Assembly (NCBI GenBank): GCA_964524025.1
Contig: CAZGBT010000011.1
Coordinates: 1 to 31,721, forward strand
Direction: 5' to 3'
DNA length: 31,721 bases
Source: CAZGBT01 sp964524025
GTDB taxonomy: Archaea > Aenigmatarchaeota > Aenigmatarchaeia > CG10238-14 > EX4484-224
The translations under genes and the position numbers were made by a program. Within the stretch, counting starts at the first letter, position 1. Each line of letters starts with the position of its first letter. Below, piece by piece: positions 8,391-16,506 of the stretch. The notes beneath the pieces were generated by a model, which did not search any database, had not been told where the DNA came from, and saw nothing but the letters and a program-made list of their open reading frames with translations.

Positions 8391-9311
8391 ATGCAATACT
8401 TTGTTGAAGAGAAGGGTAACGTAAAAAAAGTTTACAGAATAAAGATAGTAAAGCCAGAAGTCTTGTCTTTGCTTACTTCAAAGACTGCAATTAAAATACT
8501 CAAACTTTTATCAAAAGAAAGTTTATGCGCAAAAGATATTGCTAGAAAGCTTCACTTACATGAGCAAATCGTTTACTATCATTTAAGAAAATTTGAAAAG
8601 CTAAAGATAATAAAACTTGTAAGAAAAGAAGAGAGAAGTGGGGGGATAGCTAAAATATACTCTTTAGCTTATCCATTCCTTGCTATAAAGATTGGAGAAA
8701 GATGCATAAAAACAGAAAAAGTTACAGTACCATTCCATTTAAGAGAATTCTTTGAAGATTTTTTTGAAAACGGAAAGTTTAAATGCACAATAATCATAAG
8801 TTCACCAGAACCTCATGGCAAATATGCTTCTCAAGGCTTTGATGGATATGCAATTCTTGATCTTATGTTTTTGCTAGGAAATCTGTCTCAGGGAAGCATT
8901 AAAATAAAACTTGATACACAAATCAAAGAGGAGGATTTAAGGGATAATTTAATACTCGTTGGGGGGCCAAAATCAAATATAATAGTCGATAAAATTAACA
9001 GAAATCTTCCAATTCGTTTCGATAGAAAAAAGGAATGGGATATATTCTCTAGCCTATCAAAAAAAAGTTATTCAGAAGATTATATAGGAGTAATCGAAAA
9101 AATAAAAAATCCTTTTAATCCGGAAAAACAATTAGTAATCCTTGCTGGAAAGAGATTTATAGGAACACGAGCAGCTGTTATTGGTTTAATGAAGTACCCA
9201 AAAGAAATTCTAAAAGGGAACTTGTTTAAAAGATTGGTTACAGCAAAAGTTGTAAAAGGTATCGACAAAGATTCTGACGGATTAATAGATGATTGTCTAT
9301 TCCTTGAGTAA
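8391..9311 (+). CDS. Winged-helix (ArsR-type) regulator with S-layer-like C-terminal domain
   Basis: 306 residues. Residues about 25-95 form a winged helix: TSKTAIKILKLLSKESLCAKD, then IARKLHLHEQIVYYHLRKF as the recognition region, and the wing KEERSGGIAKIYSL. The C-terminal 200 residues contain NLILVGGPKSNIIVDKIN, IKNPFNPEKQLVILAG, and an EF-hand-like DKDSDGLIDD close to the end. As I recall, these resemble a domain shared by archaeal S-layer proteins and some archaeal regulators. No signal peptide or membrane segment is visible, so it is probably cytoplasmic. It is divergent from the UDP-GlcNAc operon, so control of cell-surface sugar supply is an attractive but unproven role. The 3' end overlaps convergent gatE by 15 bases. 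Confidence 0.75.
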   Translation: MQYFVEEKGNVKKVYRIKIVKPEVLSLLTSKTAIKILKLLSKESLCAKDIARKLHLHEQIVYYHLRKFEKLKIIKLVRKEERSGGIAKIYSLAYPFLAIKIGERCIKTEKVTVPFHLREFFEDFFENGKFKCTIIISSPEPHGKYASQGFDGYAILDLMFLLGNLSQGSIKIKLDTQIKEEDLRDNLILVGGPKSNIIVDKINRNLPIRFDRKKEWDIFSSLSKKSYSEDYIGVIEKIKNPFNPEKQLVILAGKRFIGTRAAVIGLMKYPKEILKGNLFKRLVTAKVVKGIDKDSDGLIDDCLFLE

Positions 9312-11156
9312 AATTTCAAAAGCTTTTTTCACATCATTCACAGAGGCTTTTCCTCTTAATTGCTTCATGATTACACCGAATAATTTGTTTTTCTTCATAC
9401 AACGATTTTTTTCAATAATTTCTCTAACTTTTTGCAAAACTTGCTCATATGGAAGCCTCCAAAGGGAGAGTTCGTCTATTACTTCTTCGACACTTTTATC
9501 TTTTTCCTTTACAATTTTAGCCACTATATCAAAAATAGCTTCTTTAGTTATCTTCTTTTCAGCAAGCAACTCAAAAACTCTATAAACTTTTTTAATACCG
9601 ATTTCTTCTATATTAAATCCTTCCCTCTTTAACTCTCTTACAGTTGAAAGGAAAAAATTTGCAACTAGTTTTGGTTTTATTTTATAAGTTCTCACTATAG
9701 AAAGAAAGTCAAAGAGATATTTTGAAAGTAAAATTCTTTCTTTAAATTCTTTTGGCAAATCCATTTGTTCTATTTCATTCCTAATTCTATTCCAATTTGG
9801 AACTTTTTTCCTTATTTTCTCTATCATTTCTTGTTTTATAGAGATAGGTGGAACGTCCGTTTCTGGATACATTCTAGCAGCCCCTGGCAAAGGTCTAGCA
9901 AATTTTGTTGATCCGTCTTCCTTCGCTACTCTAGTTTCCCCTTCTAACTTTCCTTCACATAATCTCTTAATTTTTTCTTGAAGAAACTTTATAGCTCTAC
10001 CTTTACTCCTTTTTTCAGCCACTATTATTATACAGTCTTTTTCAGTAGCTCCAAGCCTTTCTTTTAATTTACTTATTCTCTCCTTTTCAATTCCATATTT
10101 CTCTAAATTTTCATCCGTATGTAATATTCCTTTTACGCCAAAAGTTTCTACTATCTGAGCAAATTCTTTACCTAAACTCTTCTTCTCATGTAATTGAAAT
10201 TTTAAGAGATTTGAAAATCCTTTTAACTTAATGGCATATACTTTATATCCGTTTTTTATCAATTCATTCAAAAATTTACAAGAAGTACCTCTAAATATCC
10301 TGGTAACTTCATAAATTTTTTCTTCAACCTTTGCATTCCTTTTTCTTATTTCCTCTATAATTTTGAGCAAAGAAAGTTGTCTTTTGACCTCTAGCTCGAT
10401 AACTCTTGAAATAAGCTCCAATCTTTGAATACCCTTTATTTCAACTCTAGCTCCTTTTTCGATTGAAACATTAATGTCTTGTCTTATGCTTCCTAATCCT
10501 CTCTTAACTTTTCCCGTTAATCTTAAGAGAGAACCGATTCTTAAAGCAATTTTTTCTACCTCATCTGGCGTGATATTTTCGAGTATTCCTGTAGAAATTT
10601 CTACTAGAGGTATTCCTAGTCTATTTAACCTAAAGTAAACGTTTCCGTTTTCTTCTTTTTCTAACGAGCATGAATCCTCCTCTAAACATATTTGTTCTAT
10701 TTTTACTTTCCTTCCATCAACATCTATCCAGCCATCAAAACCTATTACTGCAGTTCTCTGGAAGCCTGTTGTGTTACTTCCATCTATAACAGTCTTCCGC
10801 ATTACATGAACTTCATTAACTAGCTTACAATTTAAAAGCAAAGCAATTTCCATCGCTATTTCTAAGGCCTCTTTATTTAAAGGTCTAGGTGGTTCTTCGT
10901 CCAACTCAACAGCACAGCTTTCCTTTTTGTAAACTTTATAGAAAAACGTCCTATCTCTTAGCCATTCAAATTTAGCTGCCGGGTCGTATTCGCCTAATTC
11001 GCTTACTACAGGGAATAATTTCCTTTTTACTATCATTATAGGCTCTTTTTCTTTCATAGTAGTTAAGCAATTGCAGAAAAGTTTATGCTTAGTATTTAAT
11101 TGCTGATGTATTTCAAGTCCAACTTTTAGCCCAACTCTACGATAAAACTCTTTCAT
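9297..11156 (-). CDS. gatE: Glutamyl-tRNA(Gln) amidotransferase subunit E (GatE)
   Basis: 619 residues. With GatD it converts Glu-tRNA(Gln) to Gln-tRNA(Gln), the archaeal-specific route. The N-terminus GLKVGLEIHQQLNTKHKLFC is the GatB/GatE signature. LVEISTGI, GSIRQDINVSI and RMYPETDVPP follow. The middle (about 290-410) matches the position of the GAD insertion domain that distinguishes GatE from GatB. The last 150 residues form the helical YqeY-like tail. The start overlaps the upstream TIM-barrel gene by 20 bases, and GatD lies one gene further upstream, so the two subunits are still co-transcribed. Confidence 0.95.
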   Translation of the reverse strand: MKEFYRRVGLKVGLEIHQQLNTKHKLFCNCLTTMKEKEPIMIVKRKLFPVVSELGEYDPAAKFEWLRDRTFFYKVYKKESCAVELDEEPPRPLNKEALEIAMEIALLLNCKLVNEVHVMRKTVIDGSNTTGFQRTAVIGFDGWIDVDGRKVKIEQICLEEDSCSLEKEENGNVYFRLNRLGIPLVEISTGILENITPDEVEKIALRIGSLLRLTGKVKRGLGSIRQDINVSIEKGARVEIKGIQRLELISRVIELEVKRQLSLLKIIEEIRKRNAKVEEKIYEVTRIFRGTSCKFLNELIKNGYKVYAIKLKGFSNLLKFQLHEKKSLGKEFAQIVETFGVKGILHTDENLEKYGIEKERISKLKERLGATEKDCIIIVAEKRSKGRAIKFLQEKIKRLCEGKLEGETRVAKEDGSTKFARPLPGAARMYPETDVPPISIKQEMIEKIRKKVPNWNRIRNEIEQMDLPKEFKERILLSKYLFDFLSIVRTYKIKPKLVANFFLSTVRELKREGFNIEEIGIKKVYRVFELLAEKKITKEAIFDIVAKIVKEKDKSVEEVIDELSLWRLPYEQVLQKVREIIEKNRCMKKNKLFGVIMKQLRGKASVNDVKKAFEILLKE

Positions 11157-11988
11157 ATTCTTTACAAATTCTTAAGCAATCAACAATTTCTTTAAAAGTA
11201 ACTCCCTCTTTAGTTTTTTTGCCATTCATTTTCCTATGACATTCAAGCACTATATACTTGCAATTAGTACGCTTTAGTAAATTAAAAAACCAATTTAAAT
11301 CCAATTCGCCCTGTCCTAATATTAAATGATCTATACATTTTTGTTCAAAAAATTTAAAGTCATGCAAATGAACCGTTAAAATTTGATTTCTGTAAATTTT
11401 AACCCATCTTTTTAATAACTTTCTCCAATTTATTTTCTTCGAAATTAAAAATGCATGTTTAACAGCATGGCCTACGTCAAAACATAATTTTAATTTCAAT
11501 TTTTTAATCATCCTAAAATCTTCTGGTTTTACAAAAATATGCGAAGCGTTTTCTATTGTAATTAAAATTTCCAATTCTTTAGCTATTTTTGCTAAACGTT
11601 TTAGAGAATCGCTTGCATGCTTTTTTATTATTTTTCTTATTCTCTCTACAACAGCATTCTTTTTCTTATAATGCAACAAAGCTGCTTCCGAATTCAAATG
11701 CAAATTGAAATAAATTGGATTGTATTTTCTAATATTTTCCATGCAATTTTCAATAACCTTTAAAGAGGCATCTTTAATAAGCTTGTTTGGATGGGCTATA
11801 TAAATCCCTTCCCAAGGTGCATGGAATGCAATTTGAAAATTCTTTACTTTTTGGTCAAATTTTTCTGACCAAGGATAATCTAATGATATTTCTGAAAAGT
11901 AGAATCCAAATTTTTTTAACAGGTTAAAATACTTGTTTAATGGTTTATTAAAAAACCATGAAATAATTCCGAATTTCAAATTAGACAT
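11137..11988 (-). CDS. Sugar isomerase/endonuclease IV-like TIM-barrel protein
   Basis: 283 residues, AP_endonuc_2/xylose isomerase-like TIM barrel. Likely metal ligands appear in the expected order at strand ends: H56 (AFHAPWEG), H97 (NLHLNS), E146 (TIENAS), D171 and H174 (CFDVGHAV), H207/H209 (VHLHDF), E249 (VLECH). Members include sugar-phosphate epimerases, myo-inosose enzymes and endonuclease IV, and I cannot choose among them. The GQGELDLNWF segment before the last strand favours the isomerase-type branch. It lies between gatD and gatE with overlaps of 13 and 20 bases, so it is certainly co-translated with them; any role in tRNA amidation is unknown. Confidence 0.8.
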   Translation of the reverse strand: MSNLKFGIISWFFNKPLNKYFNLLKKFGFYFSEISLDYPWSEKFDQKVKNFQIAFHAPWEGIYIAHPNKLIKDASLKVIENCMENIRKYNPIYFNLHLNSEAALLHYKKKNAVVERIRKIIKKHASDSLKRLAKIAKELEILITIENASHIFVKPEDFRMIKKLKLKLCFDVGHAVKHAFLISKKINWRKLLKRWVKIYRNQILTVHLHDFKFFEQKCIDHLILGQGELDLNWFFNLLKRTNCKYIVLECHRKMNGKKTKEGVTFKEIVDCLRICKEYERVLS

Positions 11989-13289
11989 GCTGAAATTTCA
12001 CCTGCATAACTAGTAAGCATCATTTCTTTAACTTTCTCGTATTTGTTAGTATGAGCTAAAACCCAACCTAGCTTTACATAAGCAACTTCTGGTAGCATAT
12101 CCTCGCAAAAGATTACACCCAACAAATTCAATATTCTTAAATTTCTATAAACGTATGGATGGGTTCTTCCAAATAAGCATTGAGAAGTTATGCATACTAT
12201 TATATTGCTATCTATTGCTTTTTTTATAAAAGGTATCCAAGACTTATCTTTCCAAAGAGGATTTGTAGGAACATGGCCTAAACCAGTCCCTTCTATTACA
12301 ATCCCTTTGTATTTATTTTGAATAAACCAATCCATGATAGAAGGATCTGAACCAGGATAAACTTTAATTAAAGCGACCTTTTCTTCAAATCTTGCATCTG
12401 CTTTTACTTTTCCCTCTTTTCTTTTCCTAAAGTTTTCATTAACTATTTCTATTTTTCCATTAGGCCAGATTTTAGCTAACGGTTTATCATTGACAGGCTT
12501 AAAAGCGTCTCTTCGAGATGTATGCATTTTTCTTACTTTAGTTCCTCTTAAAGCAAAGCAAAAATCATCATTAGTACTGGCGTGCATAACTATAGATACT
12601 TCCGCTATTTCACTTTTAGCGTAATGAGCTGCGCATATCAAATTTAGCCTTCCGTCAAAACTACCTCTATCTGGACTTCTTTGAGCACCGACTAATGCAA
12701 CTGGTTTAGTTAAATTTTTTAACATAAAGGAAAGTGCAGCTGCGGTAAAGTGCATAGTATCTGTGCCATGCGTTATAATTGCTCCAAAAATTTCTTTATT
12801 CAATTCTTTAGCTACAATTTTAGCGAGTTTAATCCATTCTCTAGGAGTTAAGTCTTCGCTAGCAAGAGTAAACGGATTTAGCATACTTTTAATTTCTACT
12901 ATTTCTGAAAGTTCTGGTGTGGTTACCAAAATCTCTTCAGGTTTCCTGCACATATAAACCCCACCGGTTAAATAGTCAACATGAGTCGCTATAGTACCAC
13001 CTGTTGCTATAAAACAAATCGGCGGACCTTTTCCTTTTATCTTTAAAGCAGGTATCTTCCCAGGTTTCCTACCTTTTCCCAATTTTTCTATCTTAGTATT
13101 TTCATCGAATTTTATACCAATGTTATACCCATTCTTAAGCTTAATTATTATTACATCTCTCTCGCCAAACTCGACTCTTGGCATTAAAATACCTTCAAAA
13201 ATTTGGTCTCCCTTAACAATCCTTATAAAATCGCCTACATTTATCCCTTTCGATTTAAAAATTTTTTCTATTTTAGCTGAATATGCCAC
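11976..13289 (-). CDS. gatD: Glutamyl-tRNA(Gln) amidotransferase subunit D (GatD)
   Basis: 437 residues. This asparaginase-type subunit releases ammonia from glutamine for the GatDE transamidation. The N-terminal 75 residues are the GatD-specific beta-barrel (VGDFIRIVKGDQIFEGILMPR), absent from free asparaginases. The catalytic parts are IATGGTIAT with T99, and ITHGTDTMHF with T176 and D177. GIVIEGTGLGHVP and CLFGRTHPYVY follow. The gene starts 7 bases after ychF stops and overlaps the TIM-barrel gene, forming part of a long minus-strand operon that ends with gatE. Confidence 0.95.
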   Translation of the reverse strand: MAYSAKIEKIFKSKGINVGDFIRIVKGDQIFEGILMPRVEFGERDVIIIKLKNGYNIGIKFDENTKIEKLGKGRKPGKIPALKIKGKGPPICFIATGGTIATHVDYLTGGVYMCRKPEEILVTTPELSEIVEIKSMLNPFTLASEDLTPREWIKLAKIVAKELNKEIFGAIITHGTDTMHFTAAALSFMLKNLTKPVALVGAQRSPDRGSFDGRLNLICAAHYAKSEIAEVSIVMHASTNDDFCFALRGTKVRKMHTSRRDAFKPVNDKPLAKIWPNGKIEIVNENFRKRKEGKVKADARFEEKVALIKVYPGSDPSIMDWFIQNKYKGIVIEGTGLGHVPTNPLWKDKSWIPFIKKAIDSNIIVCITSQCLFGRTHPYVYRNLRILNLLGVIFCEDMLPEVAYVKLGWVLAHTNKYEKVKEMMLTSYAGEISACLI

Positions 13290-13296
13290 AATTATT

Positions 13297-14439
13297 TTAT
13301 TTCCTAAATTTTATTTCTACAACATCGTTTGGCTTTAAGACATAATCTGCAGATAACTTCTTACCAGTCTTAGCATCAATTCCACAAATAAACCCCTTAC
13401 CTATATCGGTATGAATTTTATAAGCAAACTCTTTAAGTTTTGTACCTCTTTTAACTAAAAATACGTCTGGCAAAATGTTTCCTTCCTTATCAGTTAGTCT
13501 TTTTGAATCAGCAACTGGATAAACAGGTATGTAGTTTGCTAAATCAAAAACAGCTTTGTTTAAACAAGTTTGAACCCCTGTTGATCCAAACTTTTCTATT
13601 AGTTCTTTTATAAGACTTAAAGCTCTTTTTTCTCTCTCATTTAGTTTTTCTTCAGAAATTACAGTAAAGCCGTTACCTGGTAAATATTCTATGACTCCTT
13701 TTTTGTCTAATTCCTTAAGTATAATTTCGGCAAGAGCGCTAGTTGGGACTAAATTTTGATATTTTTTAGAGAGCTTTACAAAATTATCTTGGGCCTTCTT
13801 TATATCTATTTTGTTTGCAGCCAACAAAATTGGCTTAACCTTTTTTCTCAACTCTTCAGCAAATTTTTTTACGTTGGTATAAGAAACTTTTGAGAGGACC
13901 TCCTCTATATCCTTTTTAGAAGCTCCTAAACCGCTGAACTGTTTTGCTAAAGCTTCCACAGGGTCTTTTTCTTTTTTTATCTTTTCTATACCTCTTTTTA
14001 CAATACTCTCAAACCAAAGGTTTATCTCTTCTTCTAGAAATTTTATCTCAATTTCAGGATCAAAATTATCGGTAGGTTTTCCCTCTTCGTCTGTAAGTCC
14101 TGACATGTCTATAACTTGGATTAATACATCAGCCTGCCTTAAATCGTCTAAAAATTTATTACCAATTCCTCTTCCAGCATGCGAACCAGGTATTAGACCG
14201 CCAACATCTATTAACTTAACAGGGACGAACCTTTTTCCATTTTTACAAAATCCTAATCTTGGATTACATTTCACACCAAACTCTTTTTCAACACAATTAA
14301 AAGAAACAAAAGCGATCCCGACGTTTGGTTTAATAGTCGTAAACGGAACCTCACTTATTTCAACGTCTTTTAACGTAGCTGCTTTAAAAAAACTACTCTT
14401 ACCACTAGATGGCTTTCCTACTAAACCGATTGTTACCAT
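13297..14439 (-). CDS. ychF: YchF/OLA1-type Obg-family GTPase with TGS domain
   Basis: 380 residues. Universal P-loop NTPase linked to ribosomes and translation. G1 is GKPSSGKS (residues 8-15), the switch II motif is DVGGLIPGSHAGRG, and G4 is NKID. The C-terminal 75 residues form a TGS domain (FLVKRGTKLKEFAYKIH, then a closing DVVEIKF), as in YchF. The form with the VKCNPRLG segment is the archaeal variant. It follows the Yip1-like gene by 4 bases and precedes gatD by 7, so the operon mixes translation factors with a membrane protein. Confidence 0.93.
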   Translation of the reverse strand: MVTIGLVGKPSSGKSSFFKAATLKDVEISEVPFTTIKPNVGIAFVSFNCVEKEFGVKCNPRLGFCKNGKRFVPVKLIDVGGLIPGSHAGRGIGNKFLDDLRQADVLIQVIDMSGLTDEEGKPTDNFDPEIEIKFLEEEINLWFESIVKRGIEKIKKEKDPVEALAKQFSGLGASKKDIEEVLSKVSYTNVKKFAEELRKKVKPILLAANKIDIKKAQDNFVKLSKKYQNLVPTSALAEIILKELDKKGVIEYLPGNGFTVISEEKLNEREKRALSLIKELIEKFGSTGVQTCLNKAVFDLANYIPVYPVADSKRLTDKEGNILPDVFLVKRGTKLKEFAYKIHTDIGKGFICGIDAKTGKKLSADYVLKPNDVVEIKFRK

Positions 14440-14443
14440 GAAG

Positions 14444-15052
14444 TTACTTAACTACTTGGAGTAATTTCTGAAAAAATTGTGAAAAGAGGGAAGGTAGTTG
14501 AGTTGTTTTAATTATTGGTGTTACTCCAAAGAGGGACGGAAGGGTAGCTGCTAAGCTTAATGCAGGAAGAAGCACTAAGACTAAACCTATGAAAATCGTT
14601 AGGTAGTCCAATCTGAAATATTCCTTTAAGCTTCTGACTAAGGTTGCCATTCCTAGTACTCCTAGGAAGATGCTAACCAAGAATCCTACGAAAATTCCTG
14701 CAACTCCTGCTAAAGAAAATATCGAAGTTATTATAGAAGCTACAGATGGAGCAAACATTCCAAGAGCTACTGCATTCAAAGCTTCTCTATAACCACCTTT
14801 TCCTCCAAGTATTGAATAAGTCAATCCTATCAGTACTGCTGCAAATAAAGTACCTAGTATTCCTACTATTATTAAAGCTATCGTTGCTATTGCTAGCTTA
14901 TCTAAAGCTACTGTTTGAAACATCCCTATAAACACTGCTATTCCTAGCAAAATCCATTCGAGGACAATCAGTGAATACAAAGTTTTTTTCTTTTCTTTTC
15001 CAACCTTTTTAATTACTACATCAGGCCTTTTTAACAAGTCACCCAGGTACAT
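14444..15052 (-). CDS. Yip1-family-like multi-spanning membrane protein
   Basis: 202 residues. A short cytoplasmic N-terminus (LGDLLKRPDVVIKKVGKEKKK) is followed by five hydrophobic segments at about residues 25-45, 55-77, 100-115, 118-138 and 150-172. The N-terminal P-x-x-x-x-x-x-x-x-K pattern and the helix spacing fit the Yip1 domain that is common in archaeal genomes and of unknown function. No catalytic residues are evident. It lies upstream of ychF by 4 bases on the same strand. Confidence 0.65.
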   Translation of the reverse strand: MYLGDLLKRPDVVIKKVGKEKKKTLYSLIVLEWILLGIAVFIGMFQTVALDKLAIATIALIIVGILGTLFAAVLIGLTYSILGGKGGYREALNAVALGMFAPSVASIITSIFSLAGVAGIFVGFLVSIFLGVLGMATLVRSLKEYFRLDYLTIFIGLVLVLLPALSLAATLPSLFGVTPIIKTTQLPSLFSQFFQKLLQVVK

Positions 15053-15084
15053 TAAATTTAAGTTAGAAATAAGAAATAAAAACT

Positions 15085-15591
15085 TTATTTCTCAGCAGGA
15101 ATTTTAAGCAATTGTCTAAAAACGTTTGCGACTTTGTTTATTAATTCTTCACACATTCTTAAATAACCTCTCCTAACCCTGTCGTACCATAAAATTCTAT
15201 ACATAGTAATAAGGCCTCTGTAAAGAGCAGATTTTTGGAAAGGTGTATCTTGAGGGAACTCCGTTATAAGCCTTCCTCCTATCTTAATAGTTAAAGTTCC
15301 TTCTTTATTTGGGTCTGCTGGTTGTTTTCCCTTCATTATAACTTCAAACCTTATGGTGCTTCTTGCATCTATTCCTTTATCACAATAAATTCTTGTAAAA
15401 AAGGATCTAGGATCGGAGGTTACATCCCATTTAAAATCTCTAGGCCAATAATCTGGCGCTCCAAGTTCTAAAGTAGTTCTTAAAATTGGTTCTGCTTGTT
15501 TGACAACTTTAAATGGGTTCGGTCCTTTATATTCGATAACAATATAAGGTTCTGGAGCAAGACATTCGTCTTCGAATCTCCATTTTGGCAT
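15085..15591 (-). CDS. Unknown conserved protein, paralogue of the gene just upstream
   Basis: 168 residues, no family I can name. No signal peptide or membrane segment. It is clearly paralogous to the product of 15593-16144: both have a GPNP turn near residue 25-35, a beta-rich middle, a shared G-R-L-x-TE-x-PQDT-x-x-Q-S block, and a C-terminal helix pair containing R-x-x-Y-L-x-MC-x-x-L-x-N. The highly conserved PQDT motif in an otherwise variable context suggests a structural or binding site. It starts one base after the upstream gene stops. Cysteines are few and not arranged as a metal site. Confidence 0.75.
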   Translation of the reverse strand: MPKWRFEDECLAPEPYIVIEYKGPNPFKVVKQAEPILRTTLELGAPDYWPRDFKWDVTSDPRSFFTRIYCDKGIDARSTIRFEVIMKGKQPADPNKEGTLTIKIGGRLITEFPQDTPFQKSALYRGLITMYRILWYDRVRRGYLRMCEELINKVANVFRQLLKIPAEK

Positions 15592-15592
15592 G

Positions 15593-16144
15593 TTATCCAG
15601 AAGCCATTATATTAAGAAACTTTCTAAGTTCTTCATAAAACCTATTCATCAAAGCAACACACATTTCCAAATATTTTTGCCTAGTACTTTTGTAAATCAA
15701 GTTATGGAAGAACATCCGGAAGTATTCGTAAATTATGCTTCTTTGCCAAACCGTATCTTGGGGATATTCTGTTCTTAACCTGCCAGTTATTTTTAAAAAA
15801 ACTTCTCCTTCTTTTCCAAATTTTTCACTCGGCTTAGCATGCCCATCTATATCAACGCTCACATGTATAAAAGTGAATTTATCAAGATCTATAATCAAAT
15901 CTAACGAAATGGAGAATTCTTCCTTACCAGCACTTCTATCCCAATAAAATTTACTTTCTACTACATCTTTTTCATCCGCTCCAAAAATCTCTGCCATCAT
16001 CTTTTTAATAGCAGGATATATCCTCTGAGGATTAGGACCAACATAGTGAAAAGTTACATACCTTTTACCTGGCAGTGGACTTCCTGGAATTTTTATCGTA
16101 CAATAATCGTGTATAACTAATTTTGCCCTCGCAAAAACAGGCAT
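15593..16144 (-). CDS. Unknown conserved protein, first of a tandem paralogous pair
   Basis: 183 residues, function unknown. It aligns by eye with its downstream neighbour: YVGPNPQRIYP near residue 35, then a beta-rich centre (SLDLIIDLDKFTFIHVSVDIDG), the GRLRTEYPQDT block, and a C-terminal amphipathic helix region with QKYLEMCVALMNRF. The N-terminal half has diverged most. It probably heads the minus-strand operon leading through Yip1, ychF, gatD and gatE, and it diverges from the plus-strand unknown gene block across only 32 bases. A small fold that dimerises with its paralogue is plausible but unproven. Confidence 0.75.
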   Translation of the reverse strand: MPVFARAKLVIHDYCTIKIPGSPLPGKRYVTFHYVGPNPQRIYPAIKKMMAEIFGADEKDVVESKFYWDRSAGKEEFSISLDLIIDLDKFTFIHVSVDIDGHAKPSEKFGKEGEVFLKITGRLRTEYPQDTVWQRSIIYEYFRMFFHNLIYKSTRQKYLEMCVALMNRFYEELRKFLNIMASG

Positions 16145-16176
16145 AATATAAATTTGTTTTGATTCATGAAAAAATT
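16145..16176. promoter_or_regulatory. Compact divergent promoter
   Basis: Only 32 bases separate the divergent starts at 16144 (-) and 16177 (+). TATAAAT at 16147-16153 is centred about 27 bases before the ATG at 16177, which fits a leaderless plus-strand transcript. I see no convincing TATA box for the minus gene in this gap; its promoter may lie inside the plus-strand coding region. Confidence 0.5.
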
Positions 16177-16326
16177 ATGAAAAGAGTAGCAGGATTCCTG
16201 TTACTTTTTTTAGCATCTTTCTTCATGCTAGGAATTTTTTGGACAGAAGATCCTAAAGCTTATTACTTACAATTTATTTTAACTCCAATTTTCTTATTCC
16301 TGGCATCTAAATTAATTATTGGATGA
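16177..16326 (+). CDS. 49-residue two-helix membrane protein
   Basis: A small gene read by eye: ATG at 16177, TGA at 16324-16326. It starts MKRVAGFLLLFLASFFMLG and ends FLASKLIIG. Two hydrophobic stretches (about residues 4-20 and 32-48) flank a polar WTEDPKAYY loop. It is supported by a TATA box at leaderless distance and by an ATGA overlap with the next small membrane gene. No family recognised. Another membrane protein of similar size follows, so the two may form a complex. Confidence 0.6.
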   Translation: MKRVAGFLLLFLASFFMLGIFWTEDPKAYYLQFILTPIFLFLASKLIIG

Positions 16327-16505
16327 ATTTGCTCAGAAAATTAGCTGGGTTAGGATTAGTTTTGTTCGGTATTTTTTCTTTAGTCCATTTTCCAGGGATT
16401 AGCAAACGTTCATCAAGTAAGTATCAACCTGAAGAAATGAGTAAGGCAGGTATATTAATAGGTCTCCTATCCTTCTTCCTAGGAATTTACCTTATGAAAT
16501 CTTAG
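16323..16505 (+). CDS. 60-residue two-helix membrane protein
   Basis: The ATG at 16323 overlaps the upstream stop (ATGA). Hydrophobic segments at about residues 6-23 (LAGLGLVLFGIFSLVHF) and 43-58 (GILIGLLSFFLGIYL) are joined by a polar, positively charged loop (SKRSSSKYQPEEMSK). The product is small, function unknown. The next gene begins two bases after its stop, so it belongs to the same transcription unit as the 574-residue protein. Confidence 0.65.
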   Translation: MNLLRKLAGLGLVLFGIFSLVHFPGISKRSSSKYQPEEMSKAGILIGLLSFFLGIYLMKS

Positions 16506-16506
16506 T

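Noticed and set aside
16166..16180. Four-codon ORF before the small membrane gene
   Set aside because: ATG AAA AAA TTA TGA is likely chance; the TATA box spacing fits initiation at 16177.
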